Origin: Trichuris trichiura
Taxonomy: Eukaryota > Nematoda > Enoplea > Trichinellida > Trichuridae
Direction: 5' to 3'
NCBI GenBank assembly: GCA_037903355.1
Contig: JBAJFE010000061.1
Span: 951,998 to 1,015,997, forward strand
DNA: 64,000 bases
The translations under genes were made by a program, and so were the position numbers. The notes beneath the pieces were generated by a model. That model had not been told where the DNA came from, made no database searches, and saw only the letters and a list, made by a program, of their open reading frames with translations. Each line of letters begins with the position of its first letter. Position 1 is the first letter of the stretch. Of this stretch, positions 1 to 12,263 are shown one piece after another.

Positions 1-49
1 TGCAAGTCGATTTGAAATTTTTAAAAATACTGTCTAACAATGCTTGCAG

Positions 50-300
50 GATACTGTCAGAACATTTTATGGACCCGAAGGGTGGAACCTGGGGAGGAGC
101 TGCCTACTGACGAAGCCTTGCTTTTGGATGATAAGAACGTTTTTGATGTCAAAGACTAAAAATAATTTGGACGCCCTTAAAAACTGCATGGAGGATTGTA
201 AGAAAAGTGAGTTTTTCGCTCTATCCGACTTTGTACTTTATTCTCAGGAAAAGAATTTAAAGATTTTCAATATATTGAATGGAAAAGGACAGTGCGTTAG
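50..300 (+). CDS. Family A secreted Cys peptide, copy A0 (exons 2-3 only)
   Basis: Exon 2 is 50-206 (acceptor TTGCAG, donor GTGAGT, exit phase 1). Exon 3 is 248-300 after a 41-bp intron and ends at TAG. The signal-peptide exon lies before the window. The product keeps the family layout: C-x5-C, a basic stretch, then a C-x3-C pair in the motif NCMEDC, followed by a short tail KEFKDF. The acceptor used by the other copies (TTTTAG at the matching place) has changed to TTTTAT, so an upstream CAG is proposed, which lengthens exon 2 but keeps phase 0. Reading through the intron is also open to 343 and would add three cysteines. The family is not recognised; a secreted disulfide peptide is inferred from the complete copies. 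Confidence 0.5.
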
Positions 301-2485
301 GATTTGCAGTGCGCAGCAAGGCAACGTCGCATTCAGCTGTTAATTAGTTGTATATGTAGCGTGAGAAAATTTTGAATTAACAAATTAGTAACTTACAACA
401 CAAAAAATGCGCACATTAGTTTGCTGTTTATCGTGAACTTCCAAACTAGCCATAAAAATATAAATCTTTATTAAAGCGACCAGCAAGAGGAAACTTTAGG
501 CACCAAAGAAGTTATGACTAAGCAGTACGTGGAAATCATAACCATACAGTGCTGTACAACATTCGCTCATTTCTCGCTTTACTGTTTGTAGAAGCAAATG
601 ATCACACCTTCTCCTCAATTCAGTCCTGGTGAAGCCACTGGATGAAACTTTGAAACCGGAAGTTTGACCTTGTGAAACCACCAGTAAAGCTGCACTCCTT
701 TTCTTTCTATCGAATAGCATTTTAGCATAGCTGCAAACAAATGACTTCCTCTGGTAAGTAGGGAGCGGTGGAAAGCGTCTTCAAATGGCGATAGAGTAGT
801 TCAATATATATTTTTAATATTAATAATATTTACCGTTTAAATTTGAGAAGCAATCGCGTTTGCGAACGCGAAAGTGCATATAGCAGGAAGATGCTAAGCC
901 GAAAATATTCTCCACGTTGCGTTTACCATTATTTGTGAAAAAGCTTTCCACAAAATGCGGAATGGCCCCTTTTCGTTTTTCTGATTCTCTTATTACGCAA
1001 AGCTTGTAGAGCTTATCATGCCCCCTTATCAGAGCTGATTTGGCTGCAGCGAAAAAGTTGAGATAGTTTTCAAGTAGGATAAATGAACAGTTTACAGATT
1101 AAGAAAGTAAACTACTTAAGGGGTCGAGACGAAACCACAAAGGATGAAGAAATATAAGGTAAGTTGTCAAGTACACAAATACAATAAAACAGGGGACGAA
1201 AGCTAATGGATAAAATGAACTAAGCGATAAGGTTAAAGAACTAAATTAAAGCAGATGAAGTCTACTAATGTTGTCAAATCAGCTTAAATATTCAATAAAG
1301 AGATATAACGCACGTAGGAACACACACCTGGTTGGCAATTCAGAAAATGTATGATTCATTGCGTTAGTAAACTTTCAAAGCATATTGATATACTTTGTGG
1401 TATTCTGTTAAAACTAAACTGTTCGTAGCAAAAGACCGTGTGATATCTGAACATCGAAAAAAGAGAATATGTTTCCTTGTGCAGCATACTGTATGATGAC
1501 GATCAGCGGTGCCAACGAGCGGATATCAAGTTCGCAATATACGCAGAGGCTTACGGTTTTCTGGTGGTCGTCAGGAAGTCGTTTAAATTCTAATTTCATT
1601 CTCTGCCTTGAGAAGAACACGCTATTTCCTTTCAAAGGTGTCACAATAACAACAACCATTGTTAGAGCCCGCCCTAAGAACAGTCCTACATTCCTTATTT
1701 AAGAACATAAGTCAATGTTTGAGCCAACCTGATTCTGATTTAAGTTAGAGAAAAACACAAGTTCCGCTTGAACTCAAGCGATGGAGTTTGCTCCAAAACT
1801 TCGTGTGGTCTAACGTTATGGAATTAGTTATTTTTGAGAAGCTCAGCCTATTGCATTACTTCAGCTTAGATTGACTACTGCAAGCATGTGTGATGACCCA
1901 GTCTACTACCCGTTCAGCATAGTAAAACAAGAGCAGTTACGAAGGAAGTTTGATAGATCTGCAATGGTGAGAAGGACGACTTCTGAGCTGACGTTTAAAA
2001 GACAAATTGGGCTGCTATTCCAACTTTTATAAAATGTATACCGTGCTTATAAACAGTAAAACATTTCGTACTCAATGCGTCTTCTTTGAGTGGTCGTGCT
2101 TAATTTCTCGTCGCTTTGAAACAACAGATTAGCAGGATGTATCACGCCGGGAGCAAGACTTAAAGCATCTCAGAAAAAGAAAATTTTCTAATGCATTTTG
2201 CTATTCTTTCCGCGGGGTCGTTTGCCATGTATTAAATATTGCTGGGAAGTCCTTCGATCAGCTGCCGACGAGGTATGATTTAAACGTTCAACACAATCAA
2301 AGGTTACTGTATCAGTTCATACGTGAAAACTGTAAACTTGAAAAGAACTATTTCAAACTGCAAGCATAAGCGGAAAAAACAAATGTTCACTCCTATATGG
2401 CGCTCTGGCTAGCAATACACATTTAATCAGCTGGTAATCGATGCTATTCATCAAATATTGGCCACTTTTGGAAAACTCCTACCCA

Positions 2486-3244
2486 AAGCATTGGTCCAAG
2501 AGAATCGGTTGCATATTTAGTGCTGTTTCTATGGTTGCGAGGATTTAATTTTGTCAGCCTGTTATCTGTCACATGTTGTCAATGGCGTAGATCAGCGTGC
2601 TGTAAGAAAAAGGAAGATACAGAGGTACACGTTGAAATGGAAGTTTCGTCGCCAGCCAGTTCAGCTACACCGGTTGCAAAGGAGCCCTCACCAGCAATCA
2701 GTCTGGAATCACTGTGACCTATGGAACCTATAGTAAAACCAATGCAAGGTGGGTATGACCCCAAATTGGGCAATGCCAGGGCGGATTCTAAAATCGAAAC
2801 TGTAACAGCTTACGCGAAAGCTGTCATAACCGGTCATGAGGGGCGGATATGTTGGAAACTCGCCAACGCCTGAGGCGATACTTGTTTGATTTATATGGTC
2901 CATCACGGGCACGTTCAGTCTTTATTGCGTCACTTGCTTTCCGGTGTTTTATGATACGATTAAACGTACGGTCACTTACATTCTGTCGAGCCAGCGCTCT
3001 CCCAAATATCATACCGCTTTTTTGCTGACATTTAGTGGCGCCTCAGGCCGGGATACACGAGCATACGTTCCCGTTTCCGACGTTCATCACCGAAGCCTAT
3101 TCTTTCATGTCAGTCAACGGAAGTTCTGAAAACACGGACGAAATGGTTGGAAGAACTTATCAACTACGTGACTTGCCTGAGGAAGGAGAGGCTCACGACA
3201 AAATCGTCTTGGTCAAACGACGATCCTTCGAACCCGTAGCGTAA
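2486..3244 (+). pseudogene. Broken copy of single-pass membrane protein gene
   Basis: The frame from about 2503 matches the intact gene at 18,454: a hydrophobic segment, the TCCQWRRSACCKKKED Cys/basic juxtamembrane motif, then a Ser/Pro/Ala-rich tail. It hits a TGA at 2715-2717 where the intact copy continues (SLESL stop versus SPESPSP). Homology resumes past the stop (GYDPKLGNARADS at about 2752-2790). Downstream, 3036-3244 is an open phase-1 exon-like stretch (acceptor TTTAG, ends EPVA stop) with no match in the intact copy. It may be a different last exon or chance. Decay is well supported; the role is unknown. Confidence 0.6.
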
Positions 3245-4166
3245 AAAATGGACATTAGATGAGCAATAAATTTTTTGAGCAGCTGACGAAGTCCATGGTG
3301 ACGTCAGTGTCATAGGTCGCATCGCATCCTACTGCTGGGTTGGACCGGCTTCAAACTGACATTAATTCGCTGAACTCCAGTTGAACTTAGGCTACTATTG
3401 TTACAAGTTTCGTTCGTTACAAGGCTTAGAAAAACTGGCTTCGATTATAAGCGTTTAAACTCTTAAACTTAATTACAGTGCACATAACTGTATTCAGGCT
3501 ATCAAAAAATGTAAATAGGCTAAACAAATGTTACGCTCTCTACTAATCTACAGGCATTGCCAATAAATTATATTGAAAACTGTCAAGCAGCTAACTTAGA
3601 CTACTGAAAAAGTGATGTCATGCAGCCACAAATGTTCCACATTTTTCAATCAGATTGTGTCATGATAACTTCTTGAAAAGACATCATACAGTTACTATAG
3701 TATTCATTGGTAACGCAATTTGCATTTGAGATTTAGAAACAAAAGTAAGCAAATAAGTTCTGAATGCCATCACCATAAACTGTGCAGACATTCACTGATA
3801 ATCATTAAACTGCTCAAGTCGGATAAACACTATCGCCAATAATTGCTGGAAGGCCCGCAAAGTGAATGTTCTATAGCATAGCAGTTTGCATAACTTTCCA
3901 GGATTTCCATTATTAGTCGACTGCAAAGCAGTACCATTCGACGATTTGCATAACAACTGTGAAAGAACAAACGTTACTGCTCTATGCCACTATTGAAGGG
4001 GAGACGGTGCAAGACGACTTACAATTAGCCGTTCTTTTTACGCTCCCATCTTTTGAATACTGGCAGCATTTTGCAAGTCGAAGTAAGCTTTGCGGTGATA
4101 CTGAAAGTCATTACTTCGTCACTAAGCAAAACTGCAGCCCCCTTAATGAGATGTCTTAGAAAGCAG

Positions 4167-4174
4167 TATATAAG
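4167..4174 (+). promoter_or_regulatory. TATA box of A1
   Basis: TATATAAG lies 45 bp before the A1 ATG. The same motif at the same spacing precedes A3 (8136), A4 (about 13,007) and A5 (15,618). It is followed in every copy by a conserved leader reading CTCTGGGCATTGGCAGATCA or a near variant. Confidence 0.65.
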
Positions 4175-4211
4175 AGGATATCTCTGGGCATCGGCAGGTC
4201 ACATCAGAATA

Positions 4212-4725
4212 ATGCTGTTATCACTTCCATTTGCCATAGCTATCCTTTTCTCCGCTGTAATGTCTGCAACGGAAGCGCAGGGAATTGAAAGCGTAAGTTT
4301 TAGTCCGAATCGCATACTCCGCTAAGCAAAATTTTTAGTTGTTTAATTTTACTATTCGACTTCACAAGTCTTTTAGAAAATTTTTAAAACGCTGCCTAAC
4401 AACGCTTGCATGCTAGTGTCTGATTATTTTAGCAAGTCAACTCCGGGGAAGCGATCAGAATGTGCAGATCGTCGGTGCGTTGCGTTAGGGTGAAAAGACA
4501 GTGGTTAAAGTCAAGGGGTAAAAGTGATCTTGACGCCTACTACGACTGTGTGAACGCTTGTATTAAAAGTGAGCTTTTCCCATTATTCGACTTCGTACTT
4601 TACTCTCAGGCAAAGAGTTTAAAGTTTTCAATGTTTTGAATGGAGGAAAAACATACGTTAAAATTTCCAAGGCGCAGCAAGGCGATGTCGCACTCAGCTG
4701 TTATGTAGCTGTATGTTTAGCGTGA
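4212..4725 (+). CDS. Family A secreted Cys peptide, copy A1 (three exons)
   Basis: Exons are 4212-4292, 4433-4568 and 4610-4725; introns are 140 and 41 bp; the inferred product is 110 aa. Exon 1 encodes a signal peptide (basic-free start, hydrophobic core LPFAIAILFSAVM, then SATEAQ). Exon 2 carries C-x5-C and, after a basic linker, YDCVNAC. Exon phases (0 then 1) match the other copies. Compared with A0, A3 and A5, exon 3 has lost one base after KEFK. This changes the frame and gives a longer tail ending SCYVAVCLA with two extra cysteines. Whether that tail is functional is unknown. No known family is recognised; secretion is inferred from the leader. Confidence 0.6.
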
Positions 4726-5670
4726 GAAAATTTTGAATTAACAAATTAGTAACTTACAACACAAAAAATGTGCACATTAGTTTGCTGTTTATTAGGACGT
4801 TTCCAACTAGCCACAAAAATACGAATCAATATTAAAGCGACCAGTAAAGGGAAACTTTAGGCACCAAACAAGTTATGACTAAGCAGTACGTGGAAATCTT
4901 AACCATAAAGTGCTGTACAACTGGCGCTCATTTCCCGCTTTACTTTTTGTAGAATTAAAGAGTCCGACTGCGTCTTCCTAAGACAACCCTGGTGAAGCCA
5001 CTGGATGAAACTGTGAAACCGGAATGTTGGTTTTGTGAAACCACCAGTAAAGCTTCAATCCTTCTTAATGTACTGAATTCGGTCATACTTTGGTCATTTT
5101 TCGGTCATACTGTGCCACCATAAGTTCTTGAAAAAACATCATACTATTACTATAATGTTCACTGCAACCTAATGCGCATATTGGTTTCGGACGTTAACAA
5201 AAGTAAAAAAAATTGCTCTAAATGCCATCACAATAAACTGTGCGGACACTCAGTGATAAGAATTGAATTGCTCAAGTCTGATAAACACTATCGAAAGGAA
5301 TTGCTGGAAGACTCGCAAAGCGAATTTTCTATAGCATAGCAGTTTGCGTAGCTTTCCAGGATTTCCATTATTAGTCGACTGCAAAGCAGTACCATTGAAC
5401 AATTTGCATGGCAAGTGCGAAAGAATAAACGCTACTTCTCTAACCCACTACTGAAGGGCACACGGTGCAAGGCGACTTACAATTATTTTTTCTTTTTACG
5501 CTCCCATCATTTTAATACTGGCAGCATTTTGCAATTCGAACTGAGCTTTGTGTCGATACTGAAAGTCAATACCTCGTCGCTAAGCAAAACTGCAGCCCTC
5601 GTTAATGAGATATCTTAGAAAGCAGTATATAGGAGTGTTTCTCTGGGCATTGGCAGATCACATCAGAATA

Positions 5671-5739
5671 ATGCAACTATCGCTTGTTTTTGCCATAGCT
5701 ATTCCCTTTTCCGCTGTAATGTCTGTAACGGAAGCTTAG
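5671..5739 (+). pseudogene. Family A copy A2: leader exon only
   Basis: The signal exon (MQLSLVFAIAI...) is intact until the codon that is CAG in A4, which is TAG here (5737-5739). Exons 2 and 3 are absent: about 80 bp later the sequence jumps straight to text that lies 3' of the gene in A1 (GGTGAAGCCACTGGATGAAA at 5820, matching about 4992). A4 has the same deletion, so it predates the duplication that produced A2 and A4. TATA box and leader remain. Confidence 0.75.
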
Positions 5740-7552
5740 GTAACAGAGAACGTTCGTTCTGGTGCAAATCGTTTACTCTACTAAGCAAAATGTTTGCTTG
5801 TTTTATTTTACTATTTGACTGGTGAAGCCACTGGATGAAACAGTGAAACCGGAATGTTGGTTTTGTTAAACCATCAGTAAAGCTTCAATCCTTCTTAATG
5901 TACTGAATAGCAGTTTAGCATGGCTCTAAACGAGCGATTTCCTCCGTTAACTAATCTGCGGTGGAAATCGCCTTCAAATGGCAGTAGAGTAGTTCAATAT
6001 ATATTTTTAACATTAATAATTTTTACCGTTCAAATTTGAGAAGCAATCGCGTTTTCGAACGCGAAAGTGCATATAGCAGGAAGATGAGAAGCCGAAAATA
6101 TTATGCAGGTTGCGTTTAACATTACTTGAGACAAAGCTTTGGCGAAGCACACGGAATAGTTCCCTTTCGTTTTTCCAATTCTTTATTACGCACAGCTTTT
6201 ATAGCTTATCATGCTCCGTTATCAGAGCTGATTCGGACGCAACGAGAAAGTTGAGATAGTTTTCAAGTGGAATAAATGGACAGTTTAAAGATTAAGAAAG
6301 TGAACTACTGATGAGTTGAGACGAAACCACTAAGGCTGAAGAAATATATGGCAAGTTGTTAAGTACATAAATAGAATAAAGCAGAGGACGAAAGCTTATG
6401 GATAAAATAAATTAAGCGATATGGCTGAAGAACTAGACTGAGGCTGATGAAGTTTACTTCTGGTACTAATGTGGTCAAAGCAATTTAAATATTCAATAAG
6501 GAGATATAACGCGCGTAGAAACAGCCAGTTGGCAATTCAGAAAATATATGACCGATTACGTTACTCAACTTTCAAATCATATTGATATGCTTTACGATAT
6601 TTTCTCAAAACTGAACTGTTCGTAGCAAAATGGTAAACGATTAGTGAACTTCGAACAAAGCGAATATGTTTCCTTGTGCAGCATACTGTATGACGACGAT
6701 CAGTGGTCCCAACGAACAGATATGAAGTATGCAACATATGCAGAGGCTCACGGTTTTCTGGTGGTCGTCAAGAAGTCGTTTAATTACTGATTTCATTATC
6801 TGCCTTGAGAAGAACACGCTATTTCCTTTCCAAGATGTCACAAAGACAAACACCAGTGATAGAGCCCACCCTAAGAACATTCCTGCATTCCTTATTTAAG
6901 AACATCAGTCAATGCTTGAGCCAATCTGATTCTGATTTAAGGTAGAGAAAAAGACAAGTTCCACTTGAACTGAAATGATGGAGTTCGCTTCAAAACCTCG
7001 TGTGGTCTAACTTTATGGAATTAGTAATTTTTGAGAAAACGCACACTTCATTGGTACTTGTAGGTTGGAGAAAAGCAGCTGATTTCCCATTGTCTAAAGC
7101 ATGCCTGTTTTGCGCATTACTTTAGCTTAAATTGACTACGGCAAGAACGTGTGATGGCGCTGTATACTACCCGTTCAGTATAATCAAACAAAGCCAGTCA
7201 TGAAAAAAGTTATTGATAAATTTGCAACGGTAAGAAGGAGGACTCCCGAGCTGACGTTTAAAAGTGAAAATGGACTCCTGTTTCAACTTTTATAAAATGC
7301 ATGCGAAGATTATAAGCAGTAAAACATTTCGTACTCAACGCGTCTTTTTTGAGTGATATTGCTTAGTTTCTGGTCACTTTGAAACAACAGATTAACGGGA
7401 TGTACTGCGCTGGGAGCAAGACTTTTAAAGCACCTCAGAAGAAGAAAATTTTGAGGGCTTGTGTATTAGTGGGCTACCGGAAAATAAGGCGGCAACTTCA
7501 AGGAGGTCAAGTGGAACTAAAACAACAATGCCGGCCATCTTGTCCTGCCCTA

Positions 7553-7570
7553 GCCTAAGCCTAAGCCTAA
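7553..7570 (-). repeat. Three TTAGGC telomere-type units, interstitial
   Basis: Three perfect GCCTAA units on the plus strand read TTAGGC on the minus strand, the nematode telomere repeat. The same three units occur in unit 2 at 15,035-15,052. They are too short to be a telomere, but consistent with nematode origin. Confidence 0.5.
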
Positions 7571-8180
7571 ACATAACGGAATTCCTCAGCAGGTATTCCA
7601 CGGGCCAGTAACCGTTAATAACGGGGTCAATCAAACTTCACTGCTTTGTAGTGTTGCGCATTGACCTCTTTGAAGTTGCCTCTTCAACTTCCGCTGGGCC
7701 ACTAAAACATAAGGTCCAAAATAAGTTCTAAATGCCATCACAATAAACTTTGCAGACGCTCAGCGATAAGCATTAAACTGCTCAAGTCGGATAAACGCTA
7801 TCGCCAGGAATTGCTGGAAAGCTTGCAAAGTGAATTTTCTATAGCATAGCAGTTTGCGTAACTTTCCAGTATTTCCATTATTAGTCGACTGCAAAGTAGT
7901 ACCATTCAACGATTTGCATGGCAAGTGCGAAAGAACAAACGTTACTGCTCTAAGCCACTATTGAAAGGTAGACGGTGCAAGACGACTTACAATTAGCCAT
8001 TCTTTTTACGCTGCCATCTTTTGAATACTGCCTGCATTTTGCAAGTCGAAGTAAGCTTTGCGGTGATACTGAGAGTCAATACTTCGTCACCAAGGAAAAC
8101 TGCAGACCTCCTTAATCAGATGTCTTAGAAAGCCGTATATAAGAGGGTATCTCTGGGCATTGGCAGATCACATCGAAATA

Positions 8181-8604
8181 ATGCAGCTATCACTTCCATT
8201 TGCCATAGCTATACTCTTCTCCGCTCTAATGTCTGTAACGGAAACGGAGGAAAGGAAGAACGTAAGTTTCAGTGCGAATCACAAACTCCATTAAGCAAAA
8301 TGTTTGCCTCTTTAATTTTATAATTTGAATTCTTTGCAAATCAATGTCAAATTTTTAAAAATACTGCCTAACAACTCTCGCATGCTACTGTCAAATCTTT
8401 TTAGCAAGTCACCCCCACGCCAATGTCGACTTGCGGACCGTCGGATTATTGCTCACAATCGACAATGTCTTGGCACTTCTATATCAAGTGCCTGCTGGCT
8501 TGTCTTAAACGTAAGGTTTTCTCTTTATCCGACATTGTACTTTATTCTTGGACAAAGAATTCAAAGATTTTCGTAATATTGAATTGAAAGGGAGAATGCG
8601 TTAA
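8181..8604 (+). CDS. Family A secreted Cys peptide, copy A3 (three exons)
   Basis: Exons are 8181-8261, 8405-8510 and 8558-8604; the inferred product is 77 aa. The leader is MQLSLPFAIAILFSALMSVTE. The mature part has C-x5-C (TCGPSDYC) and C-x3-C (KCLLAC). Exon 2 is 30 bp shorter than in A1. The ancestral acceptor CAG before exon 3 has become TGG. The next AG lies 6 bp downstream, keeps the frame and leads into FKDF as in A0, then TAA. The TATA box is at 8136. Probably functional, if the shifted acceptor is used. Confidence 0.55.
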
Positions 8605-9952
8605 GATTTCCACTGCGCAGCAATGCAACGTCGCATTTAGCCGTCAAGTAGCTCTATCTTTAGTGTGAGAAAATTTTGTGTTAACAAATTAGTAACTTAC
8701 AGCACAAGAAGTGCGAACGTTAGTTTACTGTTTATCATGGGCTTCCAAACTAGCCAAAAAAACATAAATCAGTTTTAAAGCTACCCGCTAGAGAAAACTT
8801 TAGGCACCAAACAAGTTTAGATTAAGCAGTATGTGCAAGTGATAACCATACAGTGCTGTACAACACGCATTCATTTCCCGCTTTACTGTTTGTAGAATTA
8901 AAGAGTCTGGCAGCGTCTTCCTGAGACAACCCTGGTGAAGCCACTGGATGAAACTGTGAAACCGGAATGTTGGTTTTGTGAAATTACTAGTAAAGCATCA
9001 GTCCTTCTTAATGTACTGAATAGCATTTTAGCATGGCTGTGAAGGAGTGGTTTCCTGTGTTAACCAATATGTGCTGGAAATGGTTTTCAAATGGCGATAG
9101 AGTAGTTCAATGTATATTCTAAATATTAATAATATTTACCGTTTAAATTTATGAAGCAATCGCATTTGCGAAGGCGAAAGTGCGTGTAGGAGGAAGATAA
9201 TAAAGCGAAAATCTCATACAGCTTGCGTCTACGATTATTCGAGACAAAGGCTTTTGCGAGACACGCTGAATAGTCCCTTTTTGTTTTTCTGATTCTTCTA
9301 TTACGCAAAGCTTTTACAGCTTATCATGCTCCGTTATCAGAGCTGATTCGAACGCAACGAGAAAGTTGAGATAGTTTTCAAGTAGAATAAATGGCCAGTT
9401 TAAAGGTTAAGAAAGTGAACTACTGATGAGTTGAGACGAAACCACTAAGGCTGAAGAAATACAAGGCAAGTTGTCAAGTATATAAACAGTATAGCAGGTA
9501 ACAAAAGCTAGTGGATAAAATGAAATAAGCGATAAGGTGAAGCAATTAAATTAAAGCTGATGAAATCTATTTATGATATCAACATGGCCAGTTCAATTTA
9601 AATATTCAATAAAGAGATATAACGCGCGTAGAAACATATCCAGTTTGCAGTTAAAAAAGTATATGATCCGTTGCGTTAGTAAACTTTTCTTGCAATGACT
9701 GCGAAATGATGGTGTCCACTGGAGCGAGTTCTTCGCTCGAAAATGGCGCCTTCTTTTGGCTCCTTAGCGTCATCGGGTGGCTCCTTGCTTGTTCCATCCT
9801 GACATGACACTTTGAGGGTTTCTCCCTTGTGACTTCTTGACTTGGCTCTCTTGTCGTTTGGTCCTCCACACGATATGGCTCAGCGCGTGGTTGTGCATTA
9901 TCCTTGATTGTTAGTCCATTTGGCAAGCAAACTCGGGGGTAGCTGTCAGCAT

Positions 9953-10684
9953 TCAGCTCTTTCTCTGGAAAGGCGACCTTGGAATACACATCGTCGACAG
10001 TTGGGTATGAGCAATCCCAAGCTTTTTCGCTGAGACTGTTCTCCTTGAAAGCGCAATTGCGTGACTCAATGACTCCTTGCATGTTGCCCATCCAGATTCA
10101 CCACCCCCTTCCCTTTCAAGGCTTATCTGACCAAACAGCCGGTGCGTGCCCTCAGCTCCTTTGGAACTTCCTTGCAGTTTGGGTATGTGAGTCAACACTT
10201 TACATCCGCACGTTCTAAGGTAGCGAACGCTTGGCTTTCGTCCGAACCAAAGTTCGAAAGGAGTTTTCGGTTCATCGTCGCGATTTGTCACTCGGTTTCT
10301 GATATAGGCTGCCGTATTTGTCAGTTCAGTCCGCCCACCTTTTAGAAGATTAGTACTCTGGACGAGGTCCATTAACGTGCGATTCATTCGCTCTGCAACG
10401 CCGTTTTACTGCGAGGTGTAGACCATAGTGCGCTGATGAAAGATGCAATGCGCATTGCAGAAAGTCACCCAATTTCTTGACCAGAATTCAAGTTTATTGT
10501 TGGTCCAGATTTTCAGCAGGTTCCTTCCAGTTGGCCGTTCAGCCAATGTCTTCCACGATTTGAACTTGCCCAGCACACAAGCTTTGCTGTTTAAAAAGAA
10601 CACACTCACGTACCGCGCCGCATCGTCAATGATAAAAAGCGTGTATTTTGCATTTCTCCAACTTGGTTCATCAAACGGTCCCAT
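9953..10684 (-). pseudogene. Copia integrase core, broken
   Basis: The frame holds integrase landmarks: IIDDAARYVSVFFL near the start, an acidic position in TNNKLEFWS, and NGVAERMNRTLMD around the catalytic Glu, then ELWFGRKPSVRYLRTCGC typical of copia integrase C-terminal parts. One in-frame TAA (10,403-10,405) sits just before NGVAER, where the family has Gln. Past about 9990 the frame shifts, and a Ser/Glu-rich linker is open from 10,091 to 9651. This is the third open block of the element. Confidence 0.85.
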
Positions 10685-11108
10685 AAGGTCCTAATGAACC
10701 AGAGCCAAAGGAACGGTTTCCTTTTTGTATTAGTGCAGAAGAATTGTGTCGAATGGTTGACGCGAGGACTTGCTCTTCAGGCAATCATCACAACTTTTTT
10801 GGGGTAGTTGATTTACAGTTAAGACCAATTATAGATTTACTTATGACCATTCGCAGAATTCTGTCCTTACTTACATGCATCAATTGCTGATGCTAGATAT
10901 TCAGGTCGAACATCTTACGCTCTGCAGTACAGTTTTTAACGACGGTCGGGTAGTTTCGGCTTGGCGATGTGTTCATAACACACAGACGCCCACGCCTTTT
11001 AGCTTCAATCATAAGATTGTTGTCTGCATCGTAGAAGCGACAACCTCTCTTGTCAAAGATTACTTTACCGTCATTTACAACCGCTTGGGCGACAAACAGG
11101 ACTCCTCT

Positions 11109-11325
11109 TTAGATGCCTGGCTCGAAGTTGGTGTTTTCCGCTACAAATTCATTGAGACCCTTGTCGCTACTTAATTTAGCCACAACTGCGCCAACATTGG
11201 CCATAGAGAACGCTGATCCACCGGCGATTCGAACTGGCGTGTTAGAGAAACAGTTCCTCTTTCGCTTTGGGAAGTATTGCGCTTCCGGCGACATGTGACA
11301 AGTTGTCCCTGAGTCAATAATTCAA
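11109..11325 (-). pseudogene. Copia aspartic protease segment, broken
   Basis: The minus strand near 11,300-11,325 reads IIDSGTTCHMSPEAQYF, the copia-type protease active-site motif (DSGT). It is followed by a frame open to 11,109. A TGA codon directly precedes IIDSG, and the gag frame ends at 11,333, so gag and protease are no longer joined. Downstream text to about 10,860 still resembles the protease-to-integrase region in fragments. Confidence 0.7.
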
Positions 11326-11332
11326 GCACTTG

Positions 11333-12202
11333 TCAATTCTGCTGATATTGCTCCACAAGACGCAAACAGGTTCGAACGAGAGATCCGAGTTTTTCTGTCT
11401 TCAGCAACACCTTTTTTTGTTTCCAGTGACATAGGTTGCTTTTGCATTCTTTAACGTAATGGCCCTTTTTTGAGCATTTGTAGCAAGTCACATGTGCTCT
11501 TCCAAAACTCTTTGCAGCCGACCGTGTCGCAGCTGTTGCTCTAGCCGCGGCTAAAGCCTTCGTGCCTTTGCTCGGGTCGTCGCTTTTTCTCTGTGACTCA
11601 GCTAGCAGTCTCTGCTTCACTGTTGCGCGGGAAAATTCTGAAGCTGGAAGATTGCAAATAGCAGACACAACGTTGTTCCAGTCGTCAGAGAGTCCAGAAA
11701 TGATTGTCATCGCAATGTAATTGTCGCTTATCTTATCTCCCGTGCTCACAAGCTCCGTGACCAAATGATTCATAGTTGCCAAATAGCTGTCCATACTTGT
11801 ATGGGTTTCCACCTTTTCGGAATACAGTCGACTCCTTAATTGAATCACTCGAAACTTACTGTCTTTCGGCGCATAAAGCTTCTGAAGTTCTTCCCAAACT
11901 TCATTAGGTGAAGACAAATGCTGCACATGCTCTTGTTCTTCGTCACCAATTGCTAGGCAAATTTTGCCTAGCGTTTTTCGCTGGCGAGAATCGTAAAAAC
12001 GTAGCTTCTCAACGGACTGTGTGTCTGGGCGGCCTTCCCCTGGCTGCACTGTAGTCCAGAGGTCAGATTCCATTAGCACAACCTTCATCTGGAAGCAACA
12101 CGTAGCGTAGTTGAGTCCACTTAACTTGGCGATTACTGCGGACATGGCAGTGGGCATATTCGCCACTGACATTGCAATAATGACGGTTACGCTTGCACAC
12201 AC
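11333..12202 (-). CDS. Copia gag-like polyprotein part
   Basis: A 289-residue open frame. The N-terminal part has the copia gag layout (KLSGLNYATC then LWTTV; the family usually has Trp where Cys is here). The middle is helical (UBN2-type gag), with LCAIGDE-like LAIGDEEQEHV, EVWEELQKLY and MDSYLATMNHLVTEL. A CCHC zinc knuckle (CYKCSKKGHYVKEC) lies near residue 240. The start at 12,202 is the first ATG; a later Met (MSVANMP) may be the original one. The frame is intact although the element is dead. Confidence 0.85.
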   Translation of the reverse strand: MCASVTVIIAMSVANMPTAMSAVIAKLSGLNYATCCFQMKVVLMESDLWTTVQPGEGRPDTQSVEKLRFYDSRQRKTLGKICLAIGDEEQEHVQHLSSPNEVWEELQKLYAPKDSKFRVIQLRSRLYSEKVETHTSMDSYLATMNHLVTELVSTGDKISDNYIAMTIISGLSDDWNNVVSAICNLPASEFSRATVKQRLLAESQRKSDDPSKGTKALAAARATAATRSAAKSFGRAHVTCYKCSKKGHYVKECKSNLCHWKQKKVLLKTEKLGSLVRTCLRLVEQYQQN

Positions 12203-12263
12203 TTACAAGTGAACGTTACCTTCACTGGCGCAGAAACGATGCTGCTGGACCCATAACCATTGT

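Larger units (their letters stand above)
5090..9688 (+). repeat. Tandem duplication, unit 1
   Basis: This block (A2, flank, A3, flank) is near-identical to 12,470-17,300 (A4, flank, A5, flank). The offset is about 7381 bp at A2/A4 and 7482 bp at A3/A5; most of the 101-bp difference is one insertion at 13.4 kb. Unit 1 ends where the Copia remnant begins. Confidence 0.8.

Noticed and set aside
7425..7634. Duplicated minus-strand frame around the TTAGGC units (also 14,907-15,116)
   Set aside because: It is repeated because the whole block is duplicated; no start context, domain or signal.
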